Positions 8,598 to 17,208 of a DNA stretch of 64,000 bases are shown in pieces. The position numbers and the translations under genes were made by a program. Positions within the stretch are counted from its first letter, which is position 1, and each line of letters starts with the position of its first letter. The notes beneath the pieces were generated by a model. The model worked only from the letters and a program-made list of their open reading frames with translations. It was not told where the DNA came from and ran no database searches. Source of the stretch: Rhizobium etli 8C-3 (GTDB taxonomy: Bacteria > Pseudomonadota > Alphaproteobacteria > Rhizobiales > Rhizobiaceae); NCBI RefSeq assembly GCF_001908375.1, contig NZ_CP017242.1, positions 124,001-188,000 on the forward strand, given 5' to 3'.

Positions 8598-8805
8598 CAG
8601 CAAGTCTCCAAGACACGCTCAAGGCTTGCGCCTGCGGTCCTTTGTTGTTGGATTGCAAGGAAAGAAAAGACGCGGGCGGACACCCCACGCAACAGGTTGG
8701 AAACTGATCGTTGACACGTTCCATTCCCGTAAAGGAAACGGTCATGACCCTGACGCCATACGCCGCACCAGACCGACCATCCGAAAGAGATTGGTTGACA
8801 GTCAC
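8569..8805 (-). CDS. 78-aa conserved small protein overlapping methyltransferase start (copy 1)
   Basis: The frame opens at GTG 8805, 9 nt after AAGGGAG, and stops inside the methyltransferase gene. A second copy at 36130-36366 has exactly the same length, the same GTG start and no gap, with about half of its residues identical, including VMTV.FTG.ERV...FPTCC, FLSLQ and LADGM.VRL.Y. Gapless conservation of a frame between diverged copies argues for translation. No signal peptide or known domain is seen. The overlap with the methyltransferase start suggests coupling; a leader-peptide or RNA role is an alternative. Confidence 0.5.
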   Translation of the reverse strand: MTVNQSLSDGRSGAAYGVRVMTVSFTGMERVNDQFPTCCVGCPPASFLSLQSNNKGPQAQALSVSWRLADGMVVRLLY

Positions 8806-8975
8806 CGGATTGAACTCCCTTTCCGTTCGGTTCGGCTGCAACAGCGCGATGTGATGCCGCGACTTCGCCGGGTCGAATGATGATTTGCCCAATCCTGCGG
8901 GGCAGCAGCCATCGCATCCACTGACGCAGCCAATGGGTGAGACGTCGAAGGCGGGCTTGCCCCTTTTGTGAGGGC

Positions 8976-9887
8976 TTACTTGAACGTCACGCCTGTCAGT
9001 TCCAGGGAGGTCTCCCAGAGGCGGGCCGCGACGGCGGTATCCAGCGCCTGCTTGGGAGGCTTCTCCTCGGTCGGATAGCCGCGCGTCCCGCCAAAGCTAT
9101 CAGGTCCGTAGTAGGCACCGTTCCGTGCCTTCGGGTCGGTTGCCGCAAAGAGCGTGGGCAAGGCGCCTTGCCACGCGGGCTGGAACAGGTACGGCAGGAA
9201 ACGACGCACCATCCCGTTTATGCTTGACCGGCCCGCGCCGTTTGGAATCAGATCGGTGCGCGTGACGCCGGGATGCGCCGCCAGGCTTTCGACGCCCCAT
9301 CCGGCGGCCTTGCTGCGCCGGCTCAGCTCGAAGGCGAACATGATGCAGGCGAGCTTCGACTGGCTGTAGACCTGCATAGGCTTGTAGCGCTCGGCTTGCA
9401 GGTCGTCGAAGTCGATCGCTCCGCTACGCGCCGCAATGCTGCCGACGGTCACGACACACGGATTCATTCCCCTCTTCAAGAGCGGCAGCAGATGCGCAGT
9501 GAGGGCGAAATGGCCGAGATAGTTCGTGCCGAGCTGCAGCTCGAAACCGTCGCTGGTCTGGCGGCGCTCCCGTGGAGTCATGACGCCGGCATTGTTGATC
9601 AGAAGTTCGAGGCTGTCCTGCTCCTGCGCGAGCTGCGCGGCGAACCCGGCGATCGAGGCGAGGTTCGCAAGGTCCACCTTGCCGAACCGCACTTGCGCGC
9701 CGGGGACAGCTTGTCTGATCGCGGCCACGGCATCAGAGCCCCTCTGGGCATTGCGCCCGGCGATCACGACGCTCGCGCCAGCGCGCGCCAGGGCCAGAGC
9801 GTCCTCGAAACCCAGCCCGCCCGTTCCGGTGACGACCGCCGAGCTGCCCGTTTGCGATGGAATGTTCTTCGTCGTCCACTTCGTCAT
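8976..9887 (-). CDS. SDR-family oxidoreductase (paralogue 1)
   Basis: A 303-residue short-chain dehydrogenase. The nucleotide-binding motif is TGTGGLGFEDALALARAG, followed by VVIAGR, the NNAGV motif (INNAGVMT), and the active-site YSQSK. It would reduce or oxidise a carbonyl/alcohol with NAD(P)H. The start MTKWTTKNIPSQ at 9887 is shared by the paralogues at 43824 and 44972, so the longer frame to 9989 is not used. A GGCA-N17-GGCA element (9996-10031) sits 110 bp upstream in the same orientation. The three proteins are close paralogues throughout. Confidence 0.9.
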   Translation of the reverse strand: MTKWTTKNIPSQTGSSAVVTGTGGLGFEDALALARAGASVVIAGRNAQRGSDAVAAIRQAVPGAQVRFGKVDLANLASIAGFAAQLAQEQDSLELLINNAGVMTPRERRQTSDGFELQLGTNYLGHFALTAHLLPLLKRGMNPCVVTVGSIAARSGAIDFDDLQAERYKPMQVYSQSKLACIMFAFELSRRSKAAGWGVESLAAHPGVTRTDLIPNGAGRSSINGMVRRFLPYLFQPAWQGALPTLFAATDPKARNGAYYGPDSFGGTRGYPTEEKPPKQALDTAVAARLWETSLELTGVTFK

Positions 9888-9995
9888 TGATGATCCTTGC
9901 CTTCCCTGCAGTTCAGCGAGACTTGGAGCGATGTTTGTCTCGACGCACCCGCTTTCACCTACATCGCTAGGATGCCCGCGGCGCGGCAAACCTCC

Positions 9996-10031
9996 ATGCC
10001 CGAACCCGCAAAAAACTTGCCTGATCTTACA
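9996..10031 (-). promoter_or_regulatory. GGCA-N17-GGCA element B
   Basis: Minus strand: TGTAAGATCAGGCA, AGTTTTTTGCGGGTTCG, GGCAT. It is 110 bp before the SDR start at 9887 and reads towards it. Almost identical in its core to element A. Confidence 0.75.
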
Positions 10032-10071
10032 TTCCTGCGGCTGACGAGGAATCTTCGGAACTGAGCCATAA

Positions 10072-10091
10072 TTGCTAGGTTAGCTAGCGAA
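10072..10091. promoter_or_regulatory. MarR-type palindromic operator (copy 1)
   Basis: TTGCTAGGTTAGCTAGCGAA is an inverted repeat (TTGCTAG facing CTAGCGAA). Nearly the same palindrome lies before the marR gene at 41775-41793. Here it precedes the epimerase relic, which matches the marR-linked epimerase, so the operator was left behind when the genes decayed. Confidence 0.55.
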
Positions 10092-10129
10092 ATCGGGGTG
10101 CGCGTCGTTGATTGATGAACGGAAACGCT

Positions 10130-10440
10130 CAAGTCATGACCTCGTGCGCGGCGGGAAACAGGCGCCCGCCGGCGTGAGCGCGGTGGGGGGCGGACCTTCT
10201 CGATCCTGCTTCTCTCATGCGAGCGGTGGAGGGCGTATCAGCGATCATCCATCTCGCCGCGGTTTTTCGAACGCCCGACACCGACCTGATCTGGAAGAGC
10301 AACCTCGAAGGCACGCGCAACCTCATCGCCGCGGCAAAGGCGTGCGCGCCCGAGGCGCGGTTCATCATGGCAAGCACCTCCAATGTCTATGACGCGGACA
10401 GCCCGCACCCTGGCCGCGAGGACGATGCGGCCAACCCAAG
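10130..10440 (+). pseudogene. NAD-dependent epimerase relic
   Basis: The plus strand matches residues about 35-140 of the epimerase at 40484-41299. It begins RGGKQAPAGVSAV, loses frame, then reads MRAVEGVSAIIHLAAVF, through NLEGTRNLIAAAKACAPEA to GREDDAANP, which is almost identical to the intact copy. The Rossmann start and the C-terminal half are missing. It runs straight into an inverted araC segment. Confidence 0.85.
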
Positions 10441-11034
10441 GCGCTGATCTCCATGACGCCGCTTCAGTTTCAGAAACAACTGCGCCTTCTTGAGGCGCGA
10501 CGTTTGATGGTGGCAGAGGCTGCAAACGTGGCGGAGGCGGCCTACCAGGTTGGCTACATGGAAAGACAATGGGCTTATTGGCGCCACTTCTGCCAATTGT
10601 TCCACACGCAGAACTTGCGCAAATTATCACGCAAGAAATAGATGGCTTTCGCAACCCGCTCGGTGTTCGATTCCGGCAAGGTTAGATTGTAGAGCTCGCC
10701 TCCATGCGGGGCGGCTCAGAAGCCAGTAGCAAATCTCGCGCATGACTGAGGGGTAGAGGATCGGGATCGTTTGGTGTATCGGACATCCGGATTAGGCGCA
10801 GGATACAATCCGCCAAAGGCTCATCGACTTGGCCAACGAACACGCAGGTACCAGGACCAGCGGGAACGGGCGGCGTATCCAGCTTGTTCCAGCACGTCGC
10901 GCATCAAGAAGCGACGACGACACGCGACCCTCCGGTTGGTTGCGAGGCCAGCCCAGCACGCGGCCTTCTGTCGTCAGTGCATTGCCAGTTGCAGTAATAG
11001 GCAAGTTTATTGCGGATTTGGGCATTCTGCTCAA
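10441..11034 (-). pseudogene. AraC-family regulator relic with internal inversion
   Basis: From 11034 the minus strand reads SRMPKSAINLPI and then GRVLGWPRNQPEGRVSSSLLD, the N-terminus of the AraC paralogues at 29528 and 39324. It continues with frameshifts through TIPILYPSVMREICYWLLS to [16 protein letters not shown] at 10558. The next block of the gene ([18 protein letters not shown] to AAYQVGY) is present but on the plus strand, 10441-10557. So one 39-codon piece including the second helix-turn-helix has been flipped. The last part of the gene is lost. Confidence 0.8.
10989..11025 (+). promoter_or_regulatory. GGCA-N17-GGCA element K
   Basis: Plus strand: TTGCAGTAATAGGCA, AGTTTATTGCGGATTTG, GGCAT. 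As in the intact araC genes it lies within the first codons of the araC relic, in the antisense direction, and points at the MFS relic at 11095. Confidence 0.7.
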
Positions 11035-11094
11035 TGGACACTCCCTCTAGTTTGATGGTGCCGATCAAAGCGAGGTGAATGCTCGATGCTTACG

Positions 11095-11130
11095 ATGACA
11101 GAAACGACCGAGCCGTCAATAGGCGTATTC
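11095..11130 (+). pseudogene. MFS transporter start relic
   Basis: The plus strand reads MTETTEPSIGVF, matching MTETAASSIDKH at the start of the MFS relic at 38864-39270 and MTETAAPSI at 29467-29493. In all three places this start diverges from an araC gene. Only about a dozen codons remain. Confidence 0.5.
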
Positions 11131-11454
11131 CGAGGCTGGTTGCCGCATATATCCTCGCGAACTAGGCAAAGATAGAGCGTTCGCCGCGCTCTTACCGAAT
11201 GCACTTTCAGCCGGCCGCCATCGCACTCCGAACCGATCGCCGCCGAGGCCAAACGCGCAAGGCGCGCGACGTTCTCGCTGTCCGAAAAAACCGCCGTGGC
11301 TGTGCCCGCTGCATTTCCCCACAGCACAAACCTCCGATAGGCGACCGCCCTTGGGACCACGCGGGCGCCTTGAGGCGCGACCGCACGCGACCGCACCCAA
11401 TATCGGTCTCGCACGGAGAGTGAAGCTCTCGACCATATCCAAGGAGTTCCGCCA
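11131..11454. other. Intergenic stretch, no gene recognised
   Basis: Several overlapping open frames exist on both strands but none has a recognisable motif or SD-supported start. The last 20 bp hold the SD (AAGGAG) of the MipA-like gene. Confidence 0.5.
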
Positions 11455-12315
11455 ATGGCATTGAAAAAATTCGTCTTCGTCCGATCACGCTCATTCGTTT
11501 TCGCTGCGAGCGTATCGATGATCGCTTCGCTACCCGTCGAGGTACGTGCTGCCGACTCGTTTGAAGACGAGGGGCCGGCCTCTGTTGCCGCCGATGATTT
11601 CGACGAGGATCGGTTCGGTGGAATGCGCCAGAGATTGTCGGACTGGAATGTTGTCGTTGGCGTCGGCGCACTTTATGCGCCGAAATTCGAAGGTTCCGAC
11701 GAATTCGAGGTTTCGCCCATTCCGATGATCTCGGCGCAAATTGGCGATCGTATGAGCATCGACACAACCGGATTGACGGTCGACCTGTTGGAGACGAACG
11801 GCTTCACGCTGGCCTTGACGGGCGGCTACGAACTGGGCCGGGATGAAGATGATTCCTCCCACCTGAGAGGTCTCGGTGATATCGAAGCAGGAGGCGTAAT
11901 GGGAGCACGGCTTTCCTACGCACTGGGGGCGATGGAATTTTACGCATCCGTCGACAGGACAGTTGGTGGCAGCGATGGCCTCCTCGGCAAATTCGGAACG
12001 ACGGTGTCGCATCAATATGACCGCTTCATCCTGTCGGCAGGCGCTTCCGCCACGTTCGCCGACGACAATCACATGGAAAGCTATTTCGGCGTGACATCGG
12101 CACAGTCGATTCGATCGGGCTTGCGGGAATATGATGCTAGTGCAGGCCTGAAACGAGTCGATATCGAAGCATCGGTTACCTACATGGCAAGCGAGAACTG
12201 GCTGATCCGCGGTCAGGCAGGCGTCGGTTTCCTGACCGGCGACGCACAAGACAGTCCAATCGTTCAGGACGATGTTCAGCCGTCAGCTCTGCTGTCGGTC
12301 GTTTATAAATTCTAG
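11455..12315 (+). CDS. MipA/OmpV-family outer membrane protein
   Basis: The 286-residue protein starts with a basic signal peptide (MALKKFVFVRSRSF, hydrophobic core, cleavage near VRAAD). The mature part shows the MipA/OmpV features: an early VVVGVGALYAPKFEGSDEF block, alternating beta strands with Gly/aromatic turns, and a C-terminal phenylalanine (LLSVVYKF) required for beta-barrel insertion. AAGGAG lies 9 nt before the ATG. It would sit in the outer membrane as a small barrel linked to envelope structure or solute passage. No sensor kinase or response regulator is attached here. Confidence 0.88.
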   Translation: MALKKFVFVRSRSFVFAASVSMIASLPVEVRAADSFEDEGPASVAADDFDEDRFGGMRQRLSDWNVVVGVGALYAPKFEGSDEFEVSPIPMISAQIGDRMSIDTTGLTVDLLETNGFTLALTGGYELGRDEDDSSHLRGLGDIEAGGVMGARLSYALGAMEFYASVDRTVGGSDGLLGKFGTTVSHQYDRFILSAGASATFADDNHMESYFGVTSAQSIRSGLREYDASAGLKRVDIEASVTYMASENWLIRGQAGVGFLTGDAQDSPIVQDDVQPSALLSVVYKF

Positions 12316-13087
12316 CGGGGCGGCCAGGCTCGACCAACGCCGGCGCCTTGCACCACCCGATAGGCTGCCCGCATGAGAGCTGAGTGCCTCGATCGGCGGA
12401 TCTGCCGGGGGATGGGAAGCTGTTTCACCGTCTCAGTCGGTTGGCGAACGGGAGCGGGGGTGCTGGGGACCAGCTTTGATGTCGCCGACATCGGCGGCGA
12501 CAAGTCACACAGGTTCTGGCTCGGATATGTCGGACCCGAACAATCCTGACCAGTTCAACATTGAGCGTTTTGGCCCCTACCGGTTATACACGGCAGCCTC
12601 CCTGCTGCCCTCCTGGGACCGTTCGATTCCCATTGAGGACAAGGCCTCCTGGCGCGATCCGAAGGTGGCGGAGGGCTATCAAGCCGCGGCGGTTGCCTCC
12701 GATCCGACCTCGGCAAGCCGCAATCCCCCTTCGTTCCGAGCCCCGTCATGCACAAGTTGGGGTCGCTGATGAGGTCGCGCTCGAACTCTGCTCTGCCCGC
12801 GACGGACGGTCGCCAGCATCCGGCCGTGCGATGAGGACAAGTCGAATTACCTGAGGACAGCTACGCACCAGGATGCCGAACCGCGCGCCTGTGTTCGATA
12901 ACGATGCTCAGCTCAGAAAATAGTCATCTCATACAGAAACCGTAGAAGACATGCGCCACATGCATGGGTGACGCGAGGTATTGTCACTGTTTTAAACCGA
13001 TTGAAGTGTCTATATTCCAATCATCGAAACGGCGCCGGAGCCAAGCAAGGCTGCTGACGTCAGAAGCCCTCAGGAAAGGGGATTATC
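12316..13087. other. Intergenic stretch with no supported gene
   Basis: A frame from 12527 (MSDPNNPDQFNIERFGPYR, ending 12769) looks protein-like at its start but has no SD and no family I know; it could be a relic. Just before the DUF1127 gene, TCTATATT near 13010 is a possible -10 region. Confidence 0.4.
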
Positions 13088-13234
13088 ATGAACGTTGCAC
13101 GCTCTTTCAACAATTGGCGCAAGTTCCGTCAGACCGTTAACGAACTTGGCCGCATGTCAGCCCGCGAACTGCAAGACCTCGGTATCGACCGCGCCGACAT
13201 CCGCAGCGTTGCCCGCGCATCGATCGCGCGCTAA
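13088..13234 (+). CDS. DUF1127 small protein (CcaF1-like)
   Basis: A 48-residue, arginine-rich protein: MNVARSFNNWRKFRQTVNEL, then GRMSARELQDLGIDRADI and a short tail. The block R-x-x-x-E-L-x-x-L-S/M-x-R-E-L-x-D-L-G-I-x-R-x-x-I is the DUF1127 signature. AGGAAAGGGG lies just upstream of the ATG. In Rhodobacter the DUF1127 protein CcaF1 binds RNA and its gene is cotranscribed with CCUCCUCCC sRNAs; the same arrangement follows here at 13427-13581. I infer an RNA-turnover role in stress. Confidence 0.92.
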   Translation: MNVARSFNNWRKFRQTVNELGRMSARELQDLGIDRADIRSVARASIAR

Positions 13235-13265
13235 CCGCACGGATTTATCGTCTCAAGACTGCTCG

Positions 13266-13292
13266 ACGCCCGCTGATGACGCGGGCGTTTTT
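13266..13292 (+). terminator. Rho-independent terminator after DUF1127 gene
   Basis: GCCCGC (13268-13273), a 7-nt loop, GCGGGC (13281-13286), then a run of five T. It should end or thin transcription between the DUF1127 frame and the hairpin array. Confidence 0.75.
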
Positions 13293-13426
13293 GCGCGGGC
13301 TCCTCGTCTGCGGGGTCCATTTGGCCCTTGCTCCATCGCGAGCCTTTCCGATCTGCATTTCTTGCATAGCTGCAGTGCAGCATAAACTATAGGAAACAGC
13401 GACGGCCGGTGTATGATCCAATCCAT

Positions 13427-13581
13427 CGAAGCGATGCACCTCCTCCCGCGACGCTTCGGGTTTCAAACGGCCCCACTCCTCCTCCCAGGGTCGTCTGTGG
13501 GAACAGCGACACTCCTCCTCCCAGTCGCTGTTCGGTTTCTGGAAAAGCCTGCCGCACCTCCCCCCGCGGCAGGCTTTTTTT
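13427..13581 (+). ncRNA. Cuckoo/CcsR-type sRNA array (CCUCCUCCC hairpins)
   Basis: Three successive hairpins each expose CCTCCTCCC in the loop. Hairpin 1 pairs CGAAGCG (13427-13433) with CGCTTCG (13452-13458), motif at 13439-13447. Hairpin 2 pairs CCCAC (13472-13476) with GTGGG (13497-13501), motif at 13478-13486. Hairpin 3 pairs CAGCGAC (13504-13510) with GTCGCTG (13524-13530), motif at 13514-13522. A strong terminator with an 8-9 bp stem (13547-13574), a C-rich loop and seven T closes the array. The motif is an anti-Shine-Dalgarno sequence. This is the CcsR/cuckoo RNA family, which is known to follow DUF1127 genes. Confidence 0.85.
13547..13581 (+). terminator. Strong terminator closing the sRNA array
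   Basis: GCCTGCCGC (13547-13555) pairs with GCGGCAGGC (13566-13574), followed by seven T. The loop reads CCTCCCCCC-like, a degenerate copy of the sRNA motif. Confidence 0.92.
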
Positions 13582-13744
13582 GTTTTCGGACCAGTCCTCC
13601 ATAAGCCAGACCGAGTTGAAATCGCTCACCTCATGCCGTGGTTCAAGGACATGAGTGTATACCCAGCATACGGAGTTAACGGAGGGACTGAGCGCTTTGG
13701 CGAGGCCTGGTGCACGGATAGTTATGCGGGCGCAATTCAGTCTT

Positions 13745-14170
13745 TGATTACGTTGATCATGTTGTTGTCGGCGTCGTTGCCTTGCAGCGCACGGATTTCG
13801 GGCGTGCACGGGTGAGCATTCGGTTAAGGATGGCGACGCCGATGGCAGCCTCCATCTGTTGAGCGGAGAATGACCGGGCCGGCCCGCAAACCCCGCCCGA
13901 TGATGCCCTTATATCTGCCCATCGCCGTTTCAATCAAAACCCGCTTGCCGTAGCCGGTGGAGGCCTGCCATTTCAGCCGGCCATCGGTTTGGATCGACCC
14001 GACAAGACGATCCCGTTTGGTTTGGCGGCTCGGTGTCTTGCCTTGCGACCGCCGTTGGGCGACATTTTGACGGCCGCCATCAGGGTCGGGTTTACTATAG
14101 CGAGGCTCGACGAACATCCAGACTGGACGGACCCAACGATCCCGGGCTCCTTCACGCTGGTCGCTCATAC
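13745..14170 (-). pseudogene. IS5-family transposase relic (C-terminal part)
   Basis: The minus strand carries RLKWQASTGYGKRVLIETAM, then GRYKGIIGRGLRA, and after a one-base frameshift ARSFSAQQMEAAIGVAILNR and MLTRARPKSVR. This is the ending of an IS5-type DDE transposase (WQ..TGY..R.L.E..MGRYK..IG..LR.R, then Q..E......LNRML..RP.SV). The catalytic N-terminal two thirds and the inverted repeats are missing. Confidence 0.75.
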
Positions 14171-14595
14171 ATGACAGGACGTATTGCCACGACCAATCGG
14201 CTCTTGCAAGAACCCAGATTGCGTTCCGGCCGAGAAGCCTGTGTCGTCCATTGCGGTCACGAGAACTTGTGGCCTACTGATATGCTTTAACTACGCAATA
14301 ACCGTAATCTGACTGCCGGAGAAAATGGCTGGGCTCTGTCGAGCACACGCACCGTGCGATAGACGATGCTCGTGGATATGCAAACTCTTTAAGTTTCATC
14401 ATCAACAATCGATGACCGCAAATGGCTCGAAGCCGCAGGGTTCGTCTGCAATCGGCCGCCCTTTGCGGACAATGGAAACCGAACTGGTGACTTTGAGCAA
14501 GAATGAGCTTGCCTCACCCATCATAGTCTGAATAACCGCTATTCGCTTCACACCGTTGTCATCTACGCGGCTTAGCCCTCCGCCCATGGTTTCTA
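14171..14595. other. Intergenic stretch, no gene recognised
   Basis: No open frame here has a recognisable motif. It lies between the IS5 relic and the FAD oxidoreductase, whose usual ATG may have been lost here. Confidence 0.4.
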
Positions 14596-15684
14596 TTGAA
14601 TGAGGCTCTCCGCTTGGCACAGCATCGGCCGCGCATCGTAGTTGTCGGTGCAGGGATCATCGGTTCGGCGATCACATATAATCTGGCCATTCAGGGTGCG
14701 GACGTCTTGCTCTTGGACAAAGGGCATACGGCTGGTTCCGGCGTAACGGGACGGGCTTTCGGTTGGATCAATGTCATCAATGGAACCCCCGGCGACCAGA
14801 GCTATGCCCTTTGGCGCGAGGCAGTTGCCGAATACCGGGCCTTGCAAGTTGTCCTACCAACCGCCTTTGCCTGCGCACGTTCTGGTGCCCTTTTGTGGAA
14901 AAGTACGGCAGAGGAAACAGAGACGTTCGCCGAGCTTCATCGACACGCCGGGGAACGTGTCGAACTATTGTCGCGAAAGACATTACAGGAATTAGAGCCC
15001 CGTATTCGCCGAGCACCAGACCTCGCCGCCTTTTCGCCAGATGATCTGGCTCTCGACCCAGGGCAGCTTGCTATAGACCTGGTAGCTGCCGCAGTTGCTG
15101 CTGGCGGCTCCACTCTCTTCGGCGCGACCGCCTACGCCATCGAAACCGCAAACGGCAAGGTCTCTGGATTAAAAGTTGGGCATGAGACAATCCCAGCCGA
15201 CATCGTCGTTATGTCAGCCGGTCCTGGTATCCAAGAGCTGACTGACGGACTTGGCATTCAAACCGGCCTGACGACATCTCCGGCCTTGCTTCTCCGCTAC
15301 GGATGTAATCGCCCTATCATAAGCCATATCTTGCGGGGCCCTCGGTTGGAAATCAGACAGGCCACCGACGGCACTTTGCTTGTTGCGAAATCTTACGTGG
15401 CAAATGGAGACGAGAATCTCCCTAAGCTGATCGGTGAGACGCTGCTTGCCGTAATGAAGGACGAACTGGATTTGCCTGCCCAAGTCACACTGAAGAGTGC
15501 GGAAATCGGAGAGCGTCCGGTTTTTGTCGACGGCTTACCGCGTATGGGATTTCTGTCCGAAGTCGAGAATCTCTACCTCGCAGTCGGTCATCCAGGCGTC
15601 ATTCTTGCGCCGTTGATGGGTCGCGTGACCGCAGAAGAGATAATGGAAGTCAGGGGCAAAAACGCCACGCTAACTCCCCACTAG
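14596..15684 (+). CDS. FAD-dependent oxidoreductase, DAO (glycine/D-amino acid oxidase) family
   Basis: The 362-residue protein opens with the FAD loop IVVVGAGIIGSAITYNLA and the acidic end of the second strand (VLLLDKG), followed by GSGVTGRAFGWIN, the DAO-family S-x-x-x-G/N flavin contact. Later blocks LDPGQLAIDLVAAAVAAGG, DIVVMSAGP, and the C-terminal GLPRMGFLSEVENLYLAVGH with GVILAPLMG are typical of the family. It would oxidise a primary or secondary amine. The only usable start is TTG 14596, without a clear SD, so the annotated N-terminus may be shortened by the nearby IS5 relic. Confidence 0.85.
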   Translation: MNEALRLAQHRPRIVVVGAGIIGSAITYNLAIQGADVLLLDKGHTAGSGVTGRAFGWINVINGTPGDQSYALWREAVAEYRALQVVLPTAFACARSGALLWKSTAEETETFAELHRHAGERVELLSRKTLQELEPRIRRAPDLAAFSPDDLALDPGQLAIDLVAAAVAAGGSTLFGATAYAIETANGKVSGLKVGHETIPADIVVMSAGPGIQELTDGLGIQTGLTTSPALLLRYGCNRPIISHILRGPRLEIRQATDGTLLVAKSYVANGDENLPKLIGETLLAVMKDELDLPAQVTLKSAEIGERPVFVDGLPRMGFLSEVENLYLAVGHPGVILAPLMGRVTAEEIMEVRGKNATLTPH

Positions 15685-15774
15685 GATGCCTACTTCAGAT
15701 GTCGTGCCCATGTCCGCTTCTAGCGCATCGCTGCCCACTGACCCTGTCCGATTCCGGCCCGAAGCAGCAGTAAG

Positions 15775-16170
15775 TCAGCACTTCGTGGCGACTGTCCCCC
15801 ATCCATCGTACCGCAGGTTGAAACGCTTTTCGATTTTCAGCGCGGTCAAAGTAAGGCTGTCAATTGAAGAAGATCGGGCGTCCGATCGCAGCGATAGGTC
15901 GATAGCAACTTTGCCGTCAGGCATTCGCACGGACTGGATTACGGTGAAGCCAAGTTCAGCAGCCGCTTCCGAGAGTTCCGATATCGCTGATTTAGAGCCA
16001 ATGAAGCGGAGGTCGATTGACCGAACCACGGAAGAGCAATCCCCATTCATTTGCAAGCTGGAGAGTACATCAGCATCCGCCGCTCGTTCCGCTCTAAGCC
16101 GAACCTCATCCACCCCGATGGGGTCCAGAATGGTCGTCATAACTATACCGAACAAAATACCTTGAAGCAT
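15775..16170 (-). CDS. RraB-like ribonuclease E inhibitor family protein
   Basis: A 131-residue protein with the RraB layout: ADADVLSSLQMNGDCSSVVR (usual form ..D..vL..L...GDd....R.vd), an alpha/beta centre (FIGSKSAISELSEAAAELGF), and the closing YDGWGT motif. RraB of E. coli binds RNase E and reduces its cleavage of some mRNAs. The first 14 residues (MLQGILFGIVMTT) look like extra sequence; MTTILDP is a second possible start. It faces the FAD oxidoreductase convergently. Confidence 0.75.
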   Translation of the reverse strand: MLQGILFGIVMTTILDPIGVDEVRLRAERAADADVLSSLQMNGDCSSVVRSIDLRFIGSKSAISELSEAAAELGFTVIQSVRMPDGKVAIDLSLRSDARSSSIDSLTLTALKIEKRFNLRYDGWGTVATKC

Positions 16171-17178
16171 TTCTTTCAGTAGATTTTTTCAGATGTGGAT
16201 GCAACTTGGCTGAAGCTCCGATGTCCTGGCGCGAAGCTGCCGTCCCCGTCATGGCGGCAGTCTTCGAAACGGCATAAAGCATCCTGGTCAAGGTGCGATT
16301 GGGATAGCGCTTACGATATACTCTGTCGTGGCTGTTCTCCATTGATGCTGGGCCCGGCGTCCAGGCGAGAGCCCGTATCTCATCATATCGGGAGCAGCCA
16401 CCTTCCAAGTTCATGATTGGATCCAGAGGGACCTCGTGCCCGCGATTACACCATATATGTCGGTCTTTCGTGCCTGAGATGCTTCCAGTCGAGCAGCAAT
16501 GTAACGATTGCCGCCTTGGCGTCATCGTCATGAAATGCGACCATATCGGCCTTCATCCCGATGGATATCGCCGGCCGTTACTGTGATTTGTATCGTTTCC
16601 CACGGTGTCCCTCGACCGAAAAATCGATGCCGTGCATCGAATTCAACCGAAGGAAATCCTCTCGACGTCGCTCCAGCTCTCGTCCCTGTCACGATTGACG
16701 TCGAGCACGGGGTTACGCTTCAGGCAAATTTTTCGTCTGTGTACACAGGGCGGCCGGCAATGTATGCGGATCGTCGCCGGTTTCACTTTCAAGCGCAATT
16801 TTGCGTCTCGCATAAGCCCCTACGATGCGCCCTTCGGCGGGTCGAGCTTGAAGTGATAGAGGCTTTGAGATGTCTCCGCGAGACTTCATCTTCCTTCGTC
16901 CGAGCGACGAGGCCTTTTGGTTGGGTCGCCATGGCCTGATCAGCGGATTGCTTCGCAAATTCCAGGTTACGACGATCGTCACATCCCGATACAGAGCGCA
17001 TAACTGGCAACATTCCGGAAAGTATGTACAGACACCAGCTCCGCCTCCTTCGCTTTAGGGTTGCACCACACGTGGTCCATGGCTAGTAATAGGCCTACAA
17101 CCTAAACGATTTTTGTTGGAATTCATGGTACCATGAGAGACATTCTTAGTTTGGAGAAAATCGGGCGCAAGAATGTGA
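16171..17178. other. 1-kb stretch with no supported gene
   Basis: Frames on both strands are short and lack motifs. A minus-strand piece reading MVAFHDDDAKAAIVTLLLDW (around 16510-16570) looks protein-like and may be a relic. Confidence 0.4.
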
Positions 17179-17208
17179 GTGCTTTTGAATCAAGGTAGAA
17201 ACGTAGCG

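Noticed and set aside
8877..8900. A possible further GGCA-N17-GGCA element before the 78-aa frame
   Set aside because: Only the first half (GCAGGATTGGGCA on the minus strand) fits; there is no GGCA 21 bp further on.
11530..12249. 239-codon open frame on the minus strand
   Set aside because: Antisense shadow of the MipA-like gene.
13400..13581. Repeated CCTCCTCCC units as a CRISPR-like or tandem repeat
   Set aside because: The repeats lie in loops of distinct hairpins with a terminator, matching cuckoo RNA, and there are no spacers of regular length.
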